A stretch of DNA of 64,000 nucleotides from Marinobacter halodurans (GCF_004327985.1 NZ_SJDL01000020.1:1-64000); one strand, 5' to 3'. Shown: positions 44,080 to 53,075, counted from the stretch's first letter. Notes: generated by a model not told the origin, from the letters alone. Translations and numbers: made by a program.

Positions 44080-46562
44080 TGGCCGCGACACAACTCGCCC
44101 GGAGCAACCGGGACTGGCGGCAGCGGGATGTCCGGGTGCTGGTGGCGGCCCTGATCGTCGCCGTGGCGACCGTTGCCACCATTGCGCTCTACGCCAGCCA
44201 TTTGGAGCGGACCCTGGTCACTTCGGCCAGCGCGTTCCTGGCTGGTGACCGGCAACTGGAGCGCGAAAACGGCCAGCCCGTTCCCCAGGCCTGGCGGGAC
44301 GAGGCCGAGCGCCAGGGATTGGCGACAGCCCGCATGGTGGAGTTTTCCACCATGGTGTTCGGTGGCGGCAATTTTCAGTTGGTGTCGGTGAAAGCGGTCA
44401 GCGACAGCTACCCGCTGCGTGGACAGGTGGAGTTCCAGGCGGATACGGACGCGCCCCGGCAGATGCTGTCCCATGGGCCCGGCCCTGGGGACGTCTGGCT
44501 GAATCCACGCCTGCTGCGTCTCCTGGGCCTGGAAATCGGCGGTACGGTCGAGGTCGGGAACCGTGACCTGAAGGTGACGGGCCTGCTGATCCGCGAGCCG
44601 GATGCGGGCTTCAGCATGTCGGCGCTGGCGCCCCGCATCATGATGCATGCCGATGACGTGCCGGCGACGGGCGTGATCCAGCCCGGCAGCCGGGTGGAGT
44701 ACGTCAACCTGTTTGCCGGCGCCGACGACGCCCTGGAGCGTTTTCACGCCTGGCTCGAGCCGAAGCTTGGGCCCAGTGACGAGTGGAAGAGCATCCAGGA
44801 TGGCCAGGCCTTGTCCGATTCCCTGACCAAGGCGCGGCGTTTCCTGCTGCTGGGTGGCAGCCTGGCTGTCCTGTTGGCGTCGGTGGCCGTAGCGGTCGCC
44901 AGCCGCCAGTACGCGATGGGGCAACGTGACACCGTGGCATTGCTGAAGACGCTGGGCGTGCCCGGGAGGCGTATCAGTCGCCTGTATCGGGTCCGCCTGT
45001 TGGTGTGGGGCATGACCGGCACGCTCCTGGGGATCCTGTTGGCTTTGCCGGTGTTCTGGGGGCTTGCGTCCCTGACCGCCGGAATGCTGGACCGTAAGAT
45101 GGATTACAGCGTGGATGTGCTGTCATTGTGGCCGGCGCTGGTGACGGCGCTGGTGGCGCTGTTTGCCTTTGCCTATCCGCCAATCCAGCGATTGCGCAGG
45201 GTGCCGGCGATGCGGGTCCTGCGGTCGCAGCCCGGGGAAGCGGGCCGCGGTGTGTGGATGGATGTTGTCATAGCGGTGATAGCGGTATTCGGGCTGCTCT
45301 GGCTCTATGCCGGCGAGCTCTGGATGGTGCTGGCACTGCTGGGTGGCCTGGCGGCGTTGCTGGGCATCCTGGCGCTGGCCGGCTGGCTGCTGGTGCTCGG
45401 CCTGCGGCGCGTCGTGGGTAGTGGCAACGCCTGGCGTCTGGCGCTGGTCGGGCTCTACCGGCATCGCAGGGCCAGCCTGTCGCAGATTGCCGTCTTCGCC
45501 ATGACACTGATGCTGGCGGCGACGCTGATCCTGGTTCGCTCCTCACTGCTGGATGACTGGCAGGCCCAACTGCCCGCCGACGCGCCCAACCATTTCCTGA
45601 TCAATATTGGTCCTGAAGCCGTCGACGAGGTGCGTGACTTTCTGGGCAAACACGACCTGTCCACCGACGAGTTGTATCCGATGGTGCGTGGGCGACTCAC
45701 CGAGATCAACGGGAAGCCGGTACGTGAAGCGGTAAGCAAGGACCGGGAGGTCAGGGCCCTGAACCGGGAGCTGAACCTGACCTGGATGCAGGATCTGCCG
45801 TCGGACAACCAGATCGTCAAAGGCAACTGGTTCCAGCCGGGGCAGACCGAAGGGCTGTCCATCGAGTCCGAACTGGCCCAGCGTCTTGGCGTGACGCTGG
45901 GCGACCGGTTGACCTTCACCATCGGGTCCCAGACCATCACGGAACCCGTGACCAGTATCCGCACGGTGCAATGGGACAGCATGAAGCCCAATTTCTACAT
46001 GGTGTTCCCGCCCGGCGGCGCGCTCGACGGTCTACCGGCCACCTGGATCACCAGTTTCTACCTGGGGTCTTCCCGCAAGGGCATCCTCAACGACTTTACG
46101 CGACGCTTCCCGACTATTTCCGTGCTGGAGATCGATCACATCATCGATCGTATCCGCGAGATCGTGCAGCAGGTGACCCAGGCGATCGAGGCGATCCTGG
46201 CAATGATCCTGGCAGCGGCGATCGTGGTTATGGCGGCTGTCGTCAGCGCCACGCTTCAGGATCGCCAGCGGGAAGGGGCCCTGCTACGAACGCTGGGAGG
46301 CCGGCAGCGCCTGTTGGTCAACAGCACCATGCTGGAGTTTGCGCTGTTGGGGCTGTTCGCCGGTATTCTCGGGGTGTTGGCCGGCGAAGTGGCGGTCTGG
46401 GCGCTGCAGTACCGTATGTTTGAGGGGGCATTCCACTGGCACTGGCGGGTCGTTCTCCTGCTGCCGCTGGTCAGCGCGGCGGTGCTGGCGGTCTTTGGAC
46501 GTTGGCAACTGAATCCGGTGTTACGCGTCTCACCGATGCTGTTGTTGCGCCGTCTGGAGTGA
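44079..46562 (+). CDS. ybbP: FtsX-like ABC transporter permease, YbbP-like
   Basis: The 827-residue inner-membrane protein has one N-terminal helix (VLVAALIVAVATVATIALYA), a large periplasmic domain and two FtsX-type permease modules, about ten helices in total. This matches the type VII (mechanotransmission) group. The motif QYAMGQRDTVALLKTLGVPGRRI is the coupling region to the ATPase. The complex probably extracts or processes lipids in the periplasm, perhaps with TesA, but its substrate is unknown. It is translationally coupled to ybbA. Confidence 0.93.
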   Translation: MAATQLARSNRDWRQRDVRVLVAALIVAVATVATIALYASHLERTLVTSASAFLAGDRQLERENGQPVPQAWRDEAERQGLATARMVEFSTMVFGGGNFQLVSVKAVSDSYPLRGQVEFQADTDAPRQMLSHGPGPGDVWLNPRLLRLLGLEIGGTVEVGNRDLKVTGLLIREPDAGFSMSALAPRIMMHADDVPATGVIQPGSRVEYVNLFAGADDALERFHAWLEPKLGPSDEWKSIQDGQALSDSLTKARRFLLLGGSLAVLLASVAVAVASRQYAMGQRDTVALLKTLGVPGRRISRLYRVRLLVWGMTGTLLGILLALPVFWGLASLTAGMLDRKMDYSVDVLSLWPALVTALVALFAFAYPPIQRLRRVPAMRVLRSQPGEAGRGVWMDVVIAVIAVFGLLWLYAGELWMVLALLGGLAALLGILALAGWLLVLGLRRVVGSGNAWRLALVGLYRHRRASLSQIAVFAMTLMLAATLILVRSSLLDDWQAQLPADAPNHFLINIGPEAVDEVRDFLGKHDLSTDELYPMVRGRLTEINGKPVREAVSKDREVRALNRELNLTWMQDLPSDNQIVKGNWFQPGQTEGLSIESELAQRLGVTLGDRLTFTIGSQTITEPVTSIRTVQWDSMKPNFYMVFPPGGALDGLPATWITSFYLGSSRKGILNDFTRRFPTISVLEIDHIIDRIREIVQQVTQAIEAILAMILAAAIVVMAAVVSATLQDRQREGALLRTLGGRQRLLVNSTMLEFALLGLFAGILGVLAGEVAVWALQYRMFEGAFHWHWRVVLLLPLVSAAVLAVFGRWQLNPVLRVSPMLLLRRLE

Positions 46563-46572
46563 GGGGCGGCCG

Positions 46573-47325
46573 TTACTGGTAGCTGGCAACGATCGCGTCG
46601 AGCTCGCCGCTGGCCTTTATCGCATCGAGCTCGCGATCGAAACGCTTGGCGAAATCGGCCATGTCCGGCCGCAGCATCAGGCTCAGGCCAAAATCGCTCA
46701 AGGCGCCATCGCTGGTCGAGAACTGGCCACGCCAGCCATTCTGGCGGATCATCCAGCGCCCCACCAGGCGATCTGAAATGGCCATGTCGAAACGGCCGTC
46801 TCCCTGCAGGAGATAGCTGAACATGTCCCGATCCCTCGGCACATCGAACCGACGGGCCCGGTTGGACTCGAACAGGTCGTGCAGGTAGGGGTACTTGTAG
46901 CCCAGGTGGGTGAGGATCACCTTGCCCTTGAGGTCACTTGGGTCGTTGTAGACAAACGGCTTGTCGCCCACGGTAAAGAAGACTTCCTGGACCCGCACGA
47001 TCGGTAGGGTGAACACGAAATTCTGGGGATGCTCCGTCCATTCCGGTGCCCGTGCGGTCGCATCGATGTAGCCCTCGAGCAGCATACTGTCGACGCGCTT
47101 GCGGGGAATCTTGCGGGCCTCGACGTCAAATCCCAGGCGTTGCCCGATGAGCGTCGCCACATCCCAGACGATGCCGGACACCGAATGGTCGCCGACGACG
47201 GTGTAGGGAGGATAGCCATTGGGCGAAACGTTGAGGCGTAGCGTTTGCCCGGGCTCCGCATGGGAGCGGGCGGCACACAACAGCACGGCAGAAGCGGCGA
47301 GAAGCAATGGCAGTTTGCGCAACAT
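46573..47325 (-). CDS. Periplasmic substrate-binding protein, family 3-like
   Basis: The 250-residue protein has a signal peptide (MLRKLPLLLAASAVLLCAARSHA) and a two-lobed SBP_bac_3 fold: RLNVSPNGYPPYTVVGDHSVSGIVWDVATLIGQRLGFD in lobe 1 and DMAISDRLVGRWMIRQNG in lobe 2. No transporter genes lie next to it, so it may be an orphan binding or sensory protein; the ligand is not predictable. The start at 47325 is chosen for the signal peptide; the frame runs to 47448. It converges with ybbP, 10 bases apart. Confidence 0.85.
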   Translation of the reverse strand: MLRKLPLLLAASAVLLCAARSHAEPGQTLRLNVSPNGYPPYTVVGDHSVSGIVWDVATLIGQRLGFDVEARKIPRKRVDSMLLEGYIDATARAPEWTEHPQNFVFTLPIVRVQEVFFTVGDKPFVYNDPSDLKGKVILTHLGYKYPYLHDLFESNRARRFDVPRDRDMFSYLLQGDGRFDMAISDRLVGRWMIRQNGWRGQFSTSDGALSDFGLSLMLRPDMADFAKRFDRELDAIKASGELDAIVASYQ

Positions 47326-47501
47326 GATTTGGCGAGCCCAAAAGCAAAAGACCCGGTATTGGCGCCAGCAGCGTTCCATAGCGTCGGCCGGGCGGGTCGT
47401 CGAATAACAGTGCTGTTTGCTTCCGTGCACCAACGGCCATTCTGCCAAACCTTTCTATCAACGTCCCGTTGAGAATTGTAAAAAATCGCCAATCAATCAA
47501 T

Positions 47502-47535
47502 GGGCTGCCCCTTGAAGCCATCGTCGGGGCAGCCC
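47502..47535. repeat. Perfect 10-bp hairpin beside the relic element
   Basis: GGGCTGCCCC and GGGGCAGCCC pair around a 14-base loop, just outside the left terminal repeat of the element at 47545. It may be part of the same mobile relic. Confidence 0.5.
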
Positions 47536-47544
47536 GGTTATGAC

Positions 47545-47796
47545 GCTAGCCCGCATTTCTCGCCAAGGGTTCGGATTTTTGCGTGTTCCTGGCAAAACAG
47601 GTGGACCAAATGGGCCGCCGGGCGTGGCCGTAGCCCCGTCCAAGGGCCATTTGGTCCAGATGTGAAGTCAGGGGCAGGCAAAAACCGAACAGATCCAAAT
47701 TGGATTCCCGGATATGGAGCAAAATTCAATGTAGTTGTCTAATATTAAACGTTATTTTGATATCCGTGATCGGCCTTGGTGAGAAATGCGGCTAGC
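47545..47796. mobile_element. MITE-like or IS-relic element with terminal inverted repeats
   Basis: The left end 47545-47568 and the right end 47774-47796 are inverted repeats (GCTAGC...CCAAGG and CCTTGG...GCTAGC) differing by one mismatch and one missing base. Inside, GTTCGGATTTTTGC (47569-47582) pairs with GCAAAAACCGAAC (47678-47690), and TGGACCAAATGG (47602-47613) with CCATTTGGTCCA (47647-47658), making a long imperfect hairpin. No transposase is encoded. The right repeat contains the TAG stop of the alcohol dehydrogenase gene. No target duplication was seen. Together with the hairpin at 47502, this accounts for most of the gene-free stretch 47326-47791. Confidence 0.65.
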
Positions 47797-48979
47797 CCCA
47801 GGCCCGCTTGAGAACCGCCAGGGCATCGTCAAGCGTGACTTCGCGCGGGTTGAACATGATCGAACCGTCATCGAGGGCCACCCGAGCGATCCTGTCGAGC
47901 TGATCCTGCTCGACGTTGCCAGTCTCCTGCAGCGTTCGCGGCAGTTTGCAGTGCTGGTAGAGGGCATCACGCAGCTTGCGGATGGCGGATATGCATTCCT
48001 CCGCCCGGCGGTTGGCCGGCGTGGTGGCGTAGACGTCCGGTCCGGCCATGTACAGCAGCAGCTCACCCAGTGGTTCGCGAATGGTTTCCAGGTTGTATTC
48101 CAGGACGTAGGGGAGATACAGGCTCATGCACAGGCCGTGGGGCAGGTGGCAGATGGCACCGGTGGCGTGGCCCAGGGCATGGACCAGGCCTACCATGGAA
48201 TTGGAGAAGGCAATGCCGGCCATGGTGGAGGCTTCGGCCAATTCGAGGCGGCTGTCCGCATTCTTCGGGTTATCCATCACCTTCAGCAGGTTATTGCTGA
48301 TTTTCTTGACCGCCGCCGTGGCATAGGCGTCACTCAACGGGTTCTTGGCCATGCAGGTGAAGGCTTCCGTCGCGTGGGTGAGGGCATCCATCCCGGTGGC
48401 CGCCGTGATGTGCGGCGGCAGGGTCAGCGTCATGCGCGGGTCGATGATGGCCGCATCCGGCAGCAGGAACGATGAAGTGAAGGGCAGCTTGACCGATTTC
48501 TCCGTGTCGGCGATCACGGCGACCGACGTCACCTCCGAGCCGGTGCCGGCCGTGGTGGGTACGACGAAGAACGGTTTCAGCGGGTTTGTGAGAACACCGG
48601 CGCCGGCGTAGGCGGAAAGGTCGTCGCCGCCCTCGGAGACCAGGATGTTCACCGCTTTGGCGGTATCTATGGCCGAGCCGCCACCGACCGCAATGATCGA
48701 GTCGCATTGCTCGCTGCGGTAGATGCCGGCGATGTCCTTGACCACGTGGGTCGAGGAGTCCGGCGGCACGTCGTCGTAGATGGTGACGATCTCCTGGCCA
48801 CCTTCCTCGCAGGCTTCCAGCACAGGCTCCAGCAGGCCGGCCGCGCGCACGCCCTTGTCGGTGATCAGCAGGGGGCGACCGGCGCCCAAGCCGGACAGTT
48901 CATAGGGGATGTGTTCCAGGGCTGCCTTGCCGGCAATGACTTTGACGGGGCAGAAAAACTCGTAATAACGCTGACTCAT
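47792..48979 (-). CDS. Iron-containing alcohol dehydrogenase
   Basis: The 395-residue group III dehydrogenase has the NAD-binding GGGSAIDTAKAVNIL, the central signature DALTHATEAFTCMAKNPLSDAYA and the metal histidines in MVGLVHALGHATGAICHLPHG. It oxidises an alcohol or reduces an aldehyde; the substrate is not predictable. The start overlaps the stop of the SCP2-like gene (ATGA), so the two are cotranscribed. The stop codon lies within the inverted repeat of a relic element, although the C-terminus itself (AVLKRAWG) looks normal. Confidence 0.95.
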   Translation of the reverse strand: MSQRYYEFFCPVKVIAGKAALEHIPYELSGLGAGRPLLITDKGVRAAGLLEPVLEACEEGGQEIVTIYDDVPPDSSTHVVKDIAGIYRSEQCDSIIAVGGGSAIDTAKAVNILVSEGGDDLSAYAGAGVLTNPLKPFFVVPTTAGTGSEVTSVAVIADTEKSVKLPFTSSFLLPDAAIIDPRMTLTLPPHITAATGMDALTHATEAFTCMAKNPLSDAYATAAVKKISNNLLKVMDNPKNADSRLELAEASTMAGIAFSNSMVGLVHALGHATGAICHLPHGLCMSLYLPYVLEYNLETIREPLGELLLYMAGPDVYATTPANRRAEECISAIRKLRDALYQHCKLPRTLQETGNVEQDQLDRIARVALDDGSIMFNPREVTLDDALAVLKRAWG

Positions 48980-49524
48980 GATGCTCTCGCTGTGTCAAAG
49001 AATTGGGTGGCAACCTTCAGGTAGATCCGCGCGGCGCTGAGGACCTTCTGCGGTAGCTTGAGGTTGGCCGGATATTCCTTCACCGCCCGGCTGGCCACCA
49101 GCTTGGGCAGGATAAAGGCTTCCAGTCGGTTGAGGATGCGGGTCATGCGCAGCGCATAACCGATGTCGCCGTCGACCAGCATGCGGTCGTGGGCAAACGC
49201 GACGGAGGTCTTTTCCTGGAATGACACCACCAGGAAGGCATGGGCGATGTGCTTGAACTGGATCGACAGGTCCACCGGACGTGGCGGATTGTCGCCGTGG
49301 TAGTGGAAGCGGCCTTCGCCGGTATGCTCCACCACCAGTGATGGCCCCCTGGGGCGGACCATCATCTCGAACAGGAACCCTTCCGGGAGCTCCCGGGCTT
49401 CGTCCCGGGCGACCTGGTCCACTTCGCTGATGCCCTGCAGTGCGCGGCCCATCACCTGGAACATCAATTCGACGTATAGCCGCCGGGCCTGCAAGGCCAT
49501 GGGTCTGAGAGGTTTGGCTAACAT
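48976..49524 (-). CDS. SCP2-like (sterol carrier) domain protein
   Basis: The 182-residue protein contains an SCP2-type lipid-binding domain: VDLSIQFKHIAHAFLVVSFQEKTSVAFAHDRMLVDGDIGYALRMTRILNRLEAFILPKLVASRAVKEYP. There is no signal peptide. The ATG at 49524 follows AAGGCGG at a good spacing; a GTG two codons earlier is less likely. It leads a two-gene operon with the iron-type alcohol dehydrogenase (four-base overlap). A role in presenting hydrophobic alcohols or acyl groups to that enzyme is possible but is inference only. Confidence 0.7.
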   Translation of the reverse strand: MLAKPLRPMALQARRLYVELMFQVMGRALQGISEVDQVARDEARELPEGFLFEMMVRPRGPSLVVEHTGEGRFHYHGDNPPRPVDLSIQFKHIAHAFLVVSFQEKTSVAFAHDRMLVDGDIGYALRMTRILNRLEAFILPKLVASRAVKEYPANLKLPQKVLSAARIYLKVATQFFDTARAS

Positions 49525-49654
49525 GCTCACCCGCCTTTCTTATCGTGTTTACTGATTTTTAGAGCTTTTACTCTATTAAGTCAACTGGCGGAATGATGAA
49601 CACGCTGTCGGATTGGGCCAGAAAAACGGGATCGGTAACGGAAGATACAAAAAA

Positions 49655-49817
49655 GGCCCGTAAAAGAGGCTGCGTGAAAACGTCGCGAGCGCGGGCCAGG
49701 CAAGGCGGAATTGACCGAAAAAGCGCAGTTTGTGTGCAATAAATGAGCAATTTGAGGTCAATTCCAACGCCGTATGGTCAAGCGCAGCAGTTTTCACGCG
49801 GCCTCTTAAAACGGGCC
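49655..49817 (-). terminator. Terminator of the M48 peptidase gene, split by a MITE
   Basis: GGCCCGT (49655-49661) and ACGGGCC (49811-49817) are the two arms of a classic terminator, with A6 (T6 on the minus strand) beyond the left arm and T3 beyond the right arm. Removing the 142-base MITE and one TAAA copy leaves GGCCCGT-AAA-ACGGGCC, a perfect seven-bp hairpin with an AAA loop, 25 bases past the M48 stop. Because the insert is itself a hairpin, the arms could still meet at its base. Confidence 0.8.
49665..49806. mobile_element. 142-bp MITE
   Basis: The terminal inverted repeats AGAGGCTGCGTGAAAAC (49665-49681) and GTTTTCACGCGGCCTCT (49790-49806) match at 16 of 17 positions. The flanks are a direct TAAA (49661-49664 and 49807-49810), the likely target duplication. 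The interior also pairs with itself (GGCGGAATTGACC with GGTCAATTCC...GCC), so the whole element can form one long imperfect hairpin. It encodes nothing. It accounts for most of the gene-free gap 49525-49841. Confidence 0.88.
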
Positions 49818-49841
49818 TTTGCAATGGGTTTCCCTAAGCTA

Positions 49842-51122
49842 TCAGCGCTGCAGGGCGGCCAGCTTCTGCTGGGCCTCCTTCGCCAGCTCGCTGTCTGTCT
49901 GGGCCACGGCGGAGTAGTACTGCGCGGCCTCTTCCCGGCGATTCTGCTTGACGGCGATGTCCCCGAGCCGGAGGTAGGCGATGGCGGTCGGTACCACCTT
50001 GTTGGCCGTTTCCAGGTCGGTGCGCGCCGCGCTGAGTTTGTTGGCATCGAGATAGCCCAGTCCCCGGTAAAGGTGATAGCTGAACATATCCGGGTAAAGC
50101 GACACGGCTTTGTCGAAGTCCTGTTGGGCGGCGTCCTGCTTACCCTGTTTTTTCAGGATCTGTCCGCGCAGGGCATAGAACGACGGATCCTTGGGTTCGA
50201 TCCTGATCGCTTTGTCCAGTTTGTTGATCGCGGCATCCAGGTTACCTTCATTGGCCAGCTTGACCGCCTCCTCCTGCGCGTCGTAGGCCGGCTGTTTGCT
50301 GCGCAGGTAGGCCAGCTTGTTATCGTAAACCTGTTCGCCGCGATAACCTCCCGGATCGCCGAGTTTGTCCACGAGCTGCTGGTTGGCCTGGACCCGCTCC
50401 CGGGACGGTGGGTGTGAAGCAAACAGGCCATCCACCCAGCTGCTGTTGTGGCCTTCGGCCAGCTTGACGAATATTTCCTGTAACTCGACGGCGGCCTGCG
50501 GGTCGTAACCGGCTTTCGCCATGTACTTGACGCCGTAATGGTCCGCTTCCAGTTCATTGCTCTGGCTGTACTGGGCCATGGTCAGCTGGCTGCCCAGGGC
50601 CGCGCCACCCATGATCAGCGAGGCGTAGTCGTTGTCCGACAGGGCAATGCCCAGACCGGCGATGCCGGCGTTGAGAATCATGCCCTGCTGCATACGCTGG
50701 ACGCTGTGGCGGGCGGCGGCATGCACAATCTCATGTCCGAGGACCGAAGCCAGTTGGGCTTCGTCCTCCAACCTGGTCAACAGGCCGCGATTGACGGCGA
50801 TCTTGCCGGAGGGCAGGGCCCAGGCGTTGGGGACGCTGCTGTTGAGAATCACGAATTCGTAGGGCAGGTCCGGCCGGTCACTGACGGCCGCCAGTTTCTG
50901 GCCGACCTGCTGGACGTAGTCCGTCAGCTCCGGATCGGCCTGGTATTGCCCGCCCTGAAGCTGCACGGTGGGCTTGTACTGCTCAGCGCCCATGGCCATT
51001 TCCTGGCTTTCCGAAATCAGGGAGAGCTGGCGCTCGCCGGTCACCGGGTTTACCGCACAGCCGCCCAGGGCGAGCAACAGGCCCATCGCCAGGGCTGTCA
51101 GGGGCAATCGCAAATGTCTCAC
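49842..51122 (-). CDS. M48 family metallopeptidase lipoprotein with TPR repeats
   Basis: The 426-residue protein is a periplasmic lipoprotein (lipobox LGGC, C22) with a zinc peptidase domain (HEIVH at 130-134, in the HExxH form) and C-terminal tetratricopeptide repeats (PSFYALRGQILKKQGKQDAAQQDFDKA). This domain order is like BepA, which checks assembly of outer-membrane proteins, though it is not certain to be an ortholog. It is transcribed alone toward a terminator interrupted by a MITE. Confidence 0.92.
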   Translation of the reverse strand: MRHLRLPLTALAMGLLLALGGCAVNPVTGERQLSLISESQEMAMGAEQYKPTVQLQGGQYQADPELTDYVQQVGQKLAAVSDRPDLPYEFVILNSSVPNAWALPSGKIAVNRGLLTRLEDEAQLASVLGHEIVHAAARHSVQRMQQGMILNAGIAGLGIALSDNDYASLIMGGAALGSQLTMAQYSQSNELEADHYGVKYMAKAGYDPQAAVELQEIFVKLAEGHNSSWVDGLFASHPPSRERVQANQQLVDKLGDPGGYRGEQVYDNKLAYLRSKQPAYDAQEEAVKLANEGNLDAAINKLDKAIRIEPKDPSFYALRGQILKKQGKQDAAQQDFDKAVSLYPDMFSYHLYRGLGYLDANKLSAARTDLETANKVVPTAIAYLRLGDIAVKQNRREEAAQYYSAVAQTDSELAKEAQQKLAALQR

Positions 51123-51314
51123 TCGTCACTCCGTGAAAGGTGGGGTTTGCTTCAGGTTATAGCATATCGGGTGCCGAACGCGCAGAGGCAATAGGGGAGT
51201 GGATCAGAGGTTCCTTAGCGCCTTGTATAATAGAGGTATTTTCGACCATCCATTATGCTTCGGGGATGGGGCGCCGTGGGCGCGCCCGTTCCACGCTGCT
51301 GATGGATTGTCTTG

Positions 51315-52040
51315 ATGATACCTCTACTGGACCTGATGGCGCTGGCCTGGTTCCTGATCTGCTGGCTGGGATACAGCGAGTATTCCCGGCGCAAGGCCCA
51401 CGACCGGCCCTGTCTGTCCAATACCCTCGATCTTTATCGTGAAGACTGGATGCGCGCCATGCTCAAGCGAGGCAATCGGATTGCCGACGCCTCGGTGGTC
51501 GGGAACCTGGAGCGCAACGGCGCCTTTTTCGCGTCCAGTTGCCTGTTGATCCTGGCGGGTCTGTTGACGGCCCTGGGTTACACGCAGGAAGTGATGGAGG
51601 TTTTCAGCTCGCTGCCGTTTGCCAGCAGTGGTAACCGGTCGGTCTGGGAAATCCGGCTGTTCATGCTGATGTTGGTGTTCGTGTATGCCTTTTTCAAATT
51701 CACCTGGTCCATGCGCATGTATAATTTCGCGGCGGTCCTGGTGGGTGGCGCACCCTTGAGCGACGACAAGCAGGTATCCCCGGCTTCCCGCGAAGCCTTT
51801 GCCCAAAGCTCGGCACGGGTCTGTAGTCTCGCCGGCGATGCCTTTAACCTTGGGCTGCGTTCCTATTATTATGCGCTCGCCGTGGTGACCTGGTTCGTGC
51901 ACCCGGCCTGTTTCATCATCGCGTCCACGCTGGTGGTGATTATCCTGTACCGTCGGGAGTTCCGCTCCGATGCGCTGGATACATTGCGGTCGGGCAAGGT
52001 GTTCGACGACCCTGTATCAAAGAAAGGCGACGACCAGTAG
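51315..52040 (+). CDS. DUF599 family membrane protein
   Basis: The 241-residue protein has about four membrane helices, with the DUF599 pattern WLGYSEYSRRKAHDRPCLSNTLDLYREDWMRAML near the N-terminus and FNLGLRSYYYALAVVTWFVHPACFI later. The role of this family is unknown. The ATG at 51315 is preferred over a TTG at 51312. Two hotdog thioesterase genes follow on the same strand 45 bases later. Confidence 0.85.
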   Translation: MIPLLDLMALAWFLICWLGYSEYSRRKAHDRPCLSNTLDLYREDWMRAMLKRGNRIADASVVGNLERNGAFFASSCLLILAGLLTALGYTQEVMEVFSSLPFASSGNRSVWEIRLFMLMLVFVYAFFKFTWSMRMYNFAAVLVGGAPLSDDKQVSPASREAFAQSSARVCSLAGDAFNLGLRSYYYALAVVTWFVHPACFIIASTLVVIILYRREFRSDALDTLRSGKVFDDPVSKKGDDQ

Positions 52041-52085
52041 CGCGGTCCTGCAAGCGCCGTCGTCGCCGTTGAGGTAGTGACTGGC

Positions 52086-52559
52086 ATGAACGATTCCATC
52101 CGATTCGACCGGGTCAACCGGTTTATCCATACCCTGGAGCAGGTCCAGGCCCTGGGCATCGATGTGGCGGAAGCACGCGAGAACCACCTGGTGCTGCGTT
52201 TGCCCTACAGCGAAAAGATCATTGGCAATCCGGATTCCCGCATCATCCACGGCGGGGCGATCACCACGCTGATGGACACGGCCTCCGGTTCGGTCATCAT
52301 CTGCGCGCTGGAGGACTTCGAGCTTTGTCCAACGCTGGACCTGCGGGTGGACTATATGCGTCCGGCCGAGCCGGACGAGGCGGTGCTGGCGCGCGCCGAA
52401 ACCTATCGGGTGACCCGCAACATCATCTTCACCCGCTGCGAGGCCTATCAGGAGAGCCACGGCCAGACTATCGCCAACTGTGTGGCGACGTTCATGCGGA
52501 TTGGCCGTGAAGCGACGCCCAAGGCGTATCGTGAACTGATCACCGGAGGTGTGGAATGA
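52086..52559 (+). CDS. PaaI-like hotdog thioesterase, first of a pair
   Basis: The 157-residue hotdog-fold protein has the motif NPDSRIIHGGAITTLMDTASGSVI, with the HGG and Asp typical of active PaaI-type acyl-CoA thioesterases. A GTG at 52077 is an alternative start with GAGG nearby. Its stop overlaps the start of the next hotdog gene (ATGA), so the two are coupled and may form a heteromer. The acyl-CoA substrate is unknown. Confidence 0.85.
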   Translation: MNDSIRFDRVNRFIHTLEQVQALGIDVAEARENHLVLRLPYSEKIIGNPDSRIIHGGAITTLMDTASGSVIICALEDFELCPTLDLRVDYMRPAEPDEAVLARAETYRVTRNIIFTRCEAYQESHGQTIANCVATFMRIGREATPKAYRELITGGVE

Positions 52560-52990
52560 CCAGCGCCGAAACCCTGCGTTACACCCAGGAGACGGGGGAT
52601 TTTTCCCGGTTGTTGGCCGACATTCCCTACGCCGGGACCATCGGCCTGCTGTGCGATCGCTTTGGCGATGACCTGATCTTCCGCCTGCCGCGCAAGAAGG
52701 AAAACCTGGGCAATCCCATCCTGCCGGCGATCCACGGCGGCGTGATTGGCGGGTTTATGGAGCTCTCGGCAGCGATCTACCTGATGATGTCCCAGGAATC
52801 CCTGCGCATGCCGCGGATCGTCGACTTTTCGCTGGATTATCTGCGGGCCGGGCTGGACCGGGAAACCTACGCCGAGTGCCGGTTGACCCGGCAGGGCAAC
52901 CGCGTCGCCAACGTGATGGTCACGGCCTGGCAGAAGTCCCGCAGCCAGCCCATCGCCACCGCCCGGGCCCACTTCCTGATGGAGGACTGA
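52556..52990 (+). CDS. PaaI-like hotdog thioesterase, second of a pair
   Basis: The 144-residue hotdog-fold protein has LGNPILPAIHGGVIGGFMELSAAIYL, with HGG conserved but Glu at the usual catalytic Asp site. It is coupled to the preceding paralog through an ATGA overlap. Tandem paralogs like this often form mixed oligomers; that is inference. htpG follows after 196 bases. Confidence 0.85.
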   Translation: MTSAETLRYTQETGDFSRLLADIPYAGTIGLLCDRFGDDLIFRLPRKKENLGNPILPAIHGGVIGGFMELSAAIYLMMSQESLRMPRIVDFSLDYLRAGLDRETYAECRLTRQGNRVANVMVTAWQKSRSQPIATARAHFLMED

Positions 52991-53075
52991 GGCTCGCCGG
53001 CCCTCCGTTGCCGGGCGATCAGGCAAGTTCGTTGCCCGGCATCATCCCGCTTTAAGCCCGACCTTGCCCAATACG

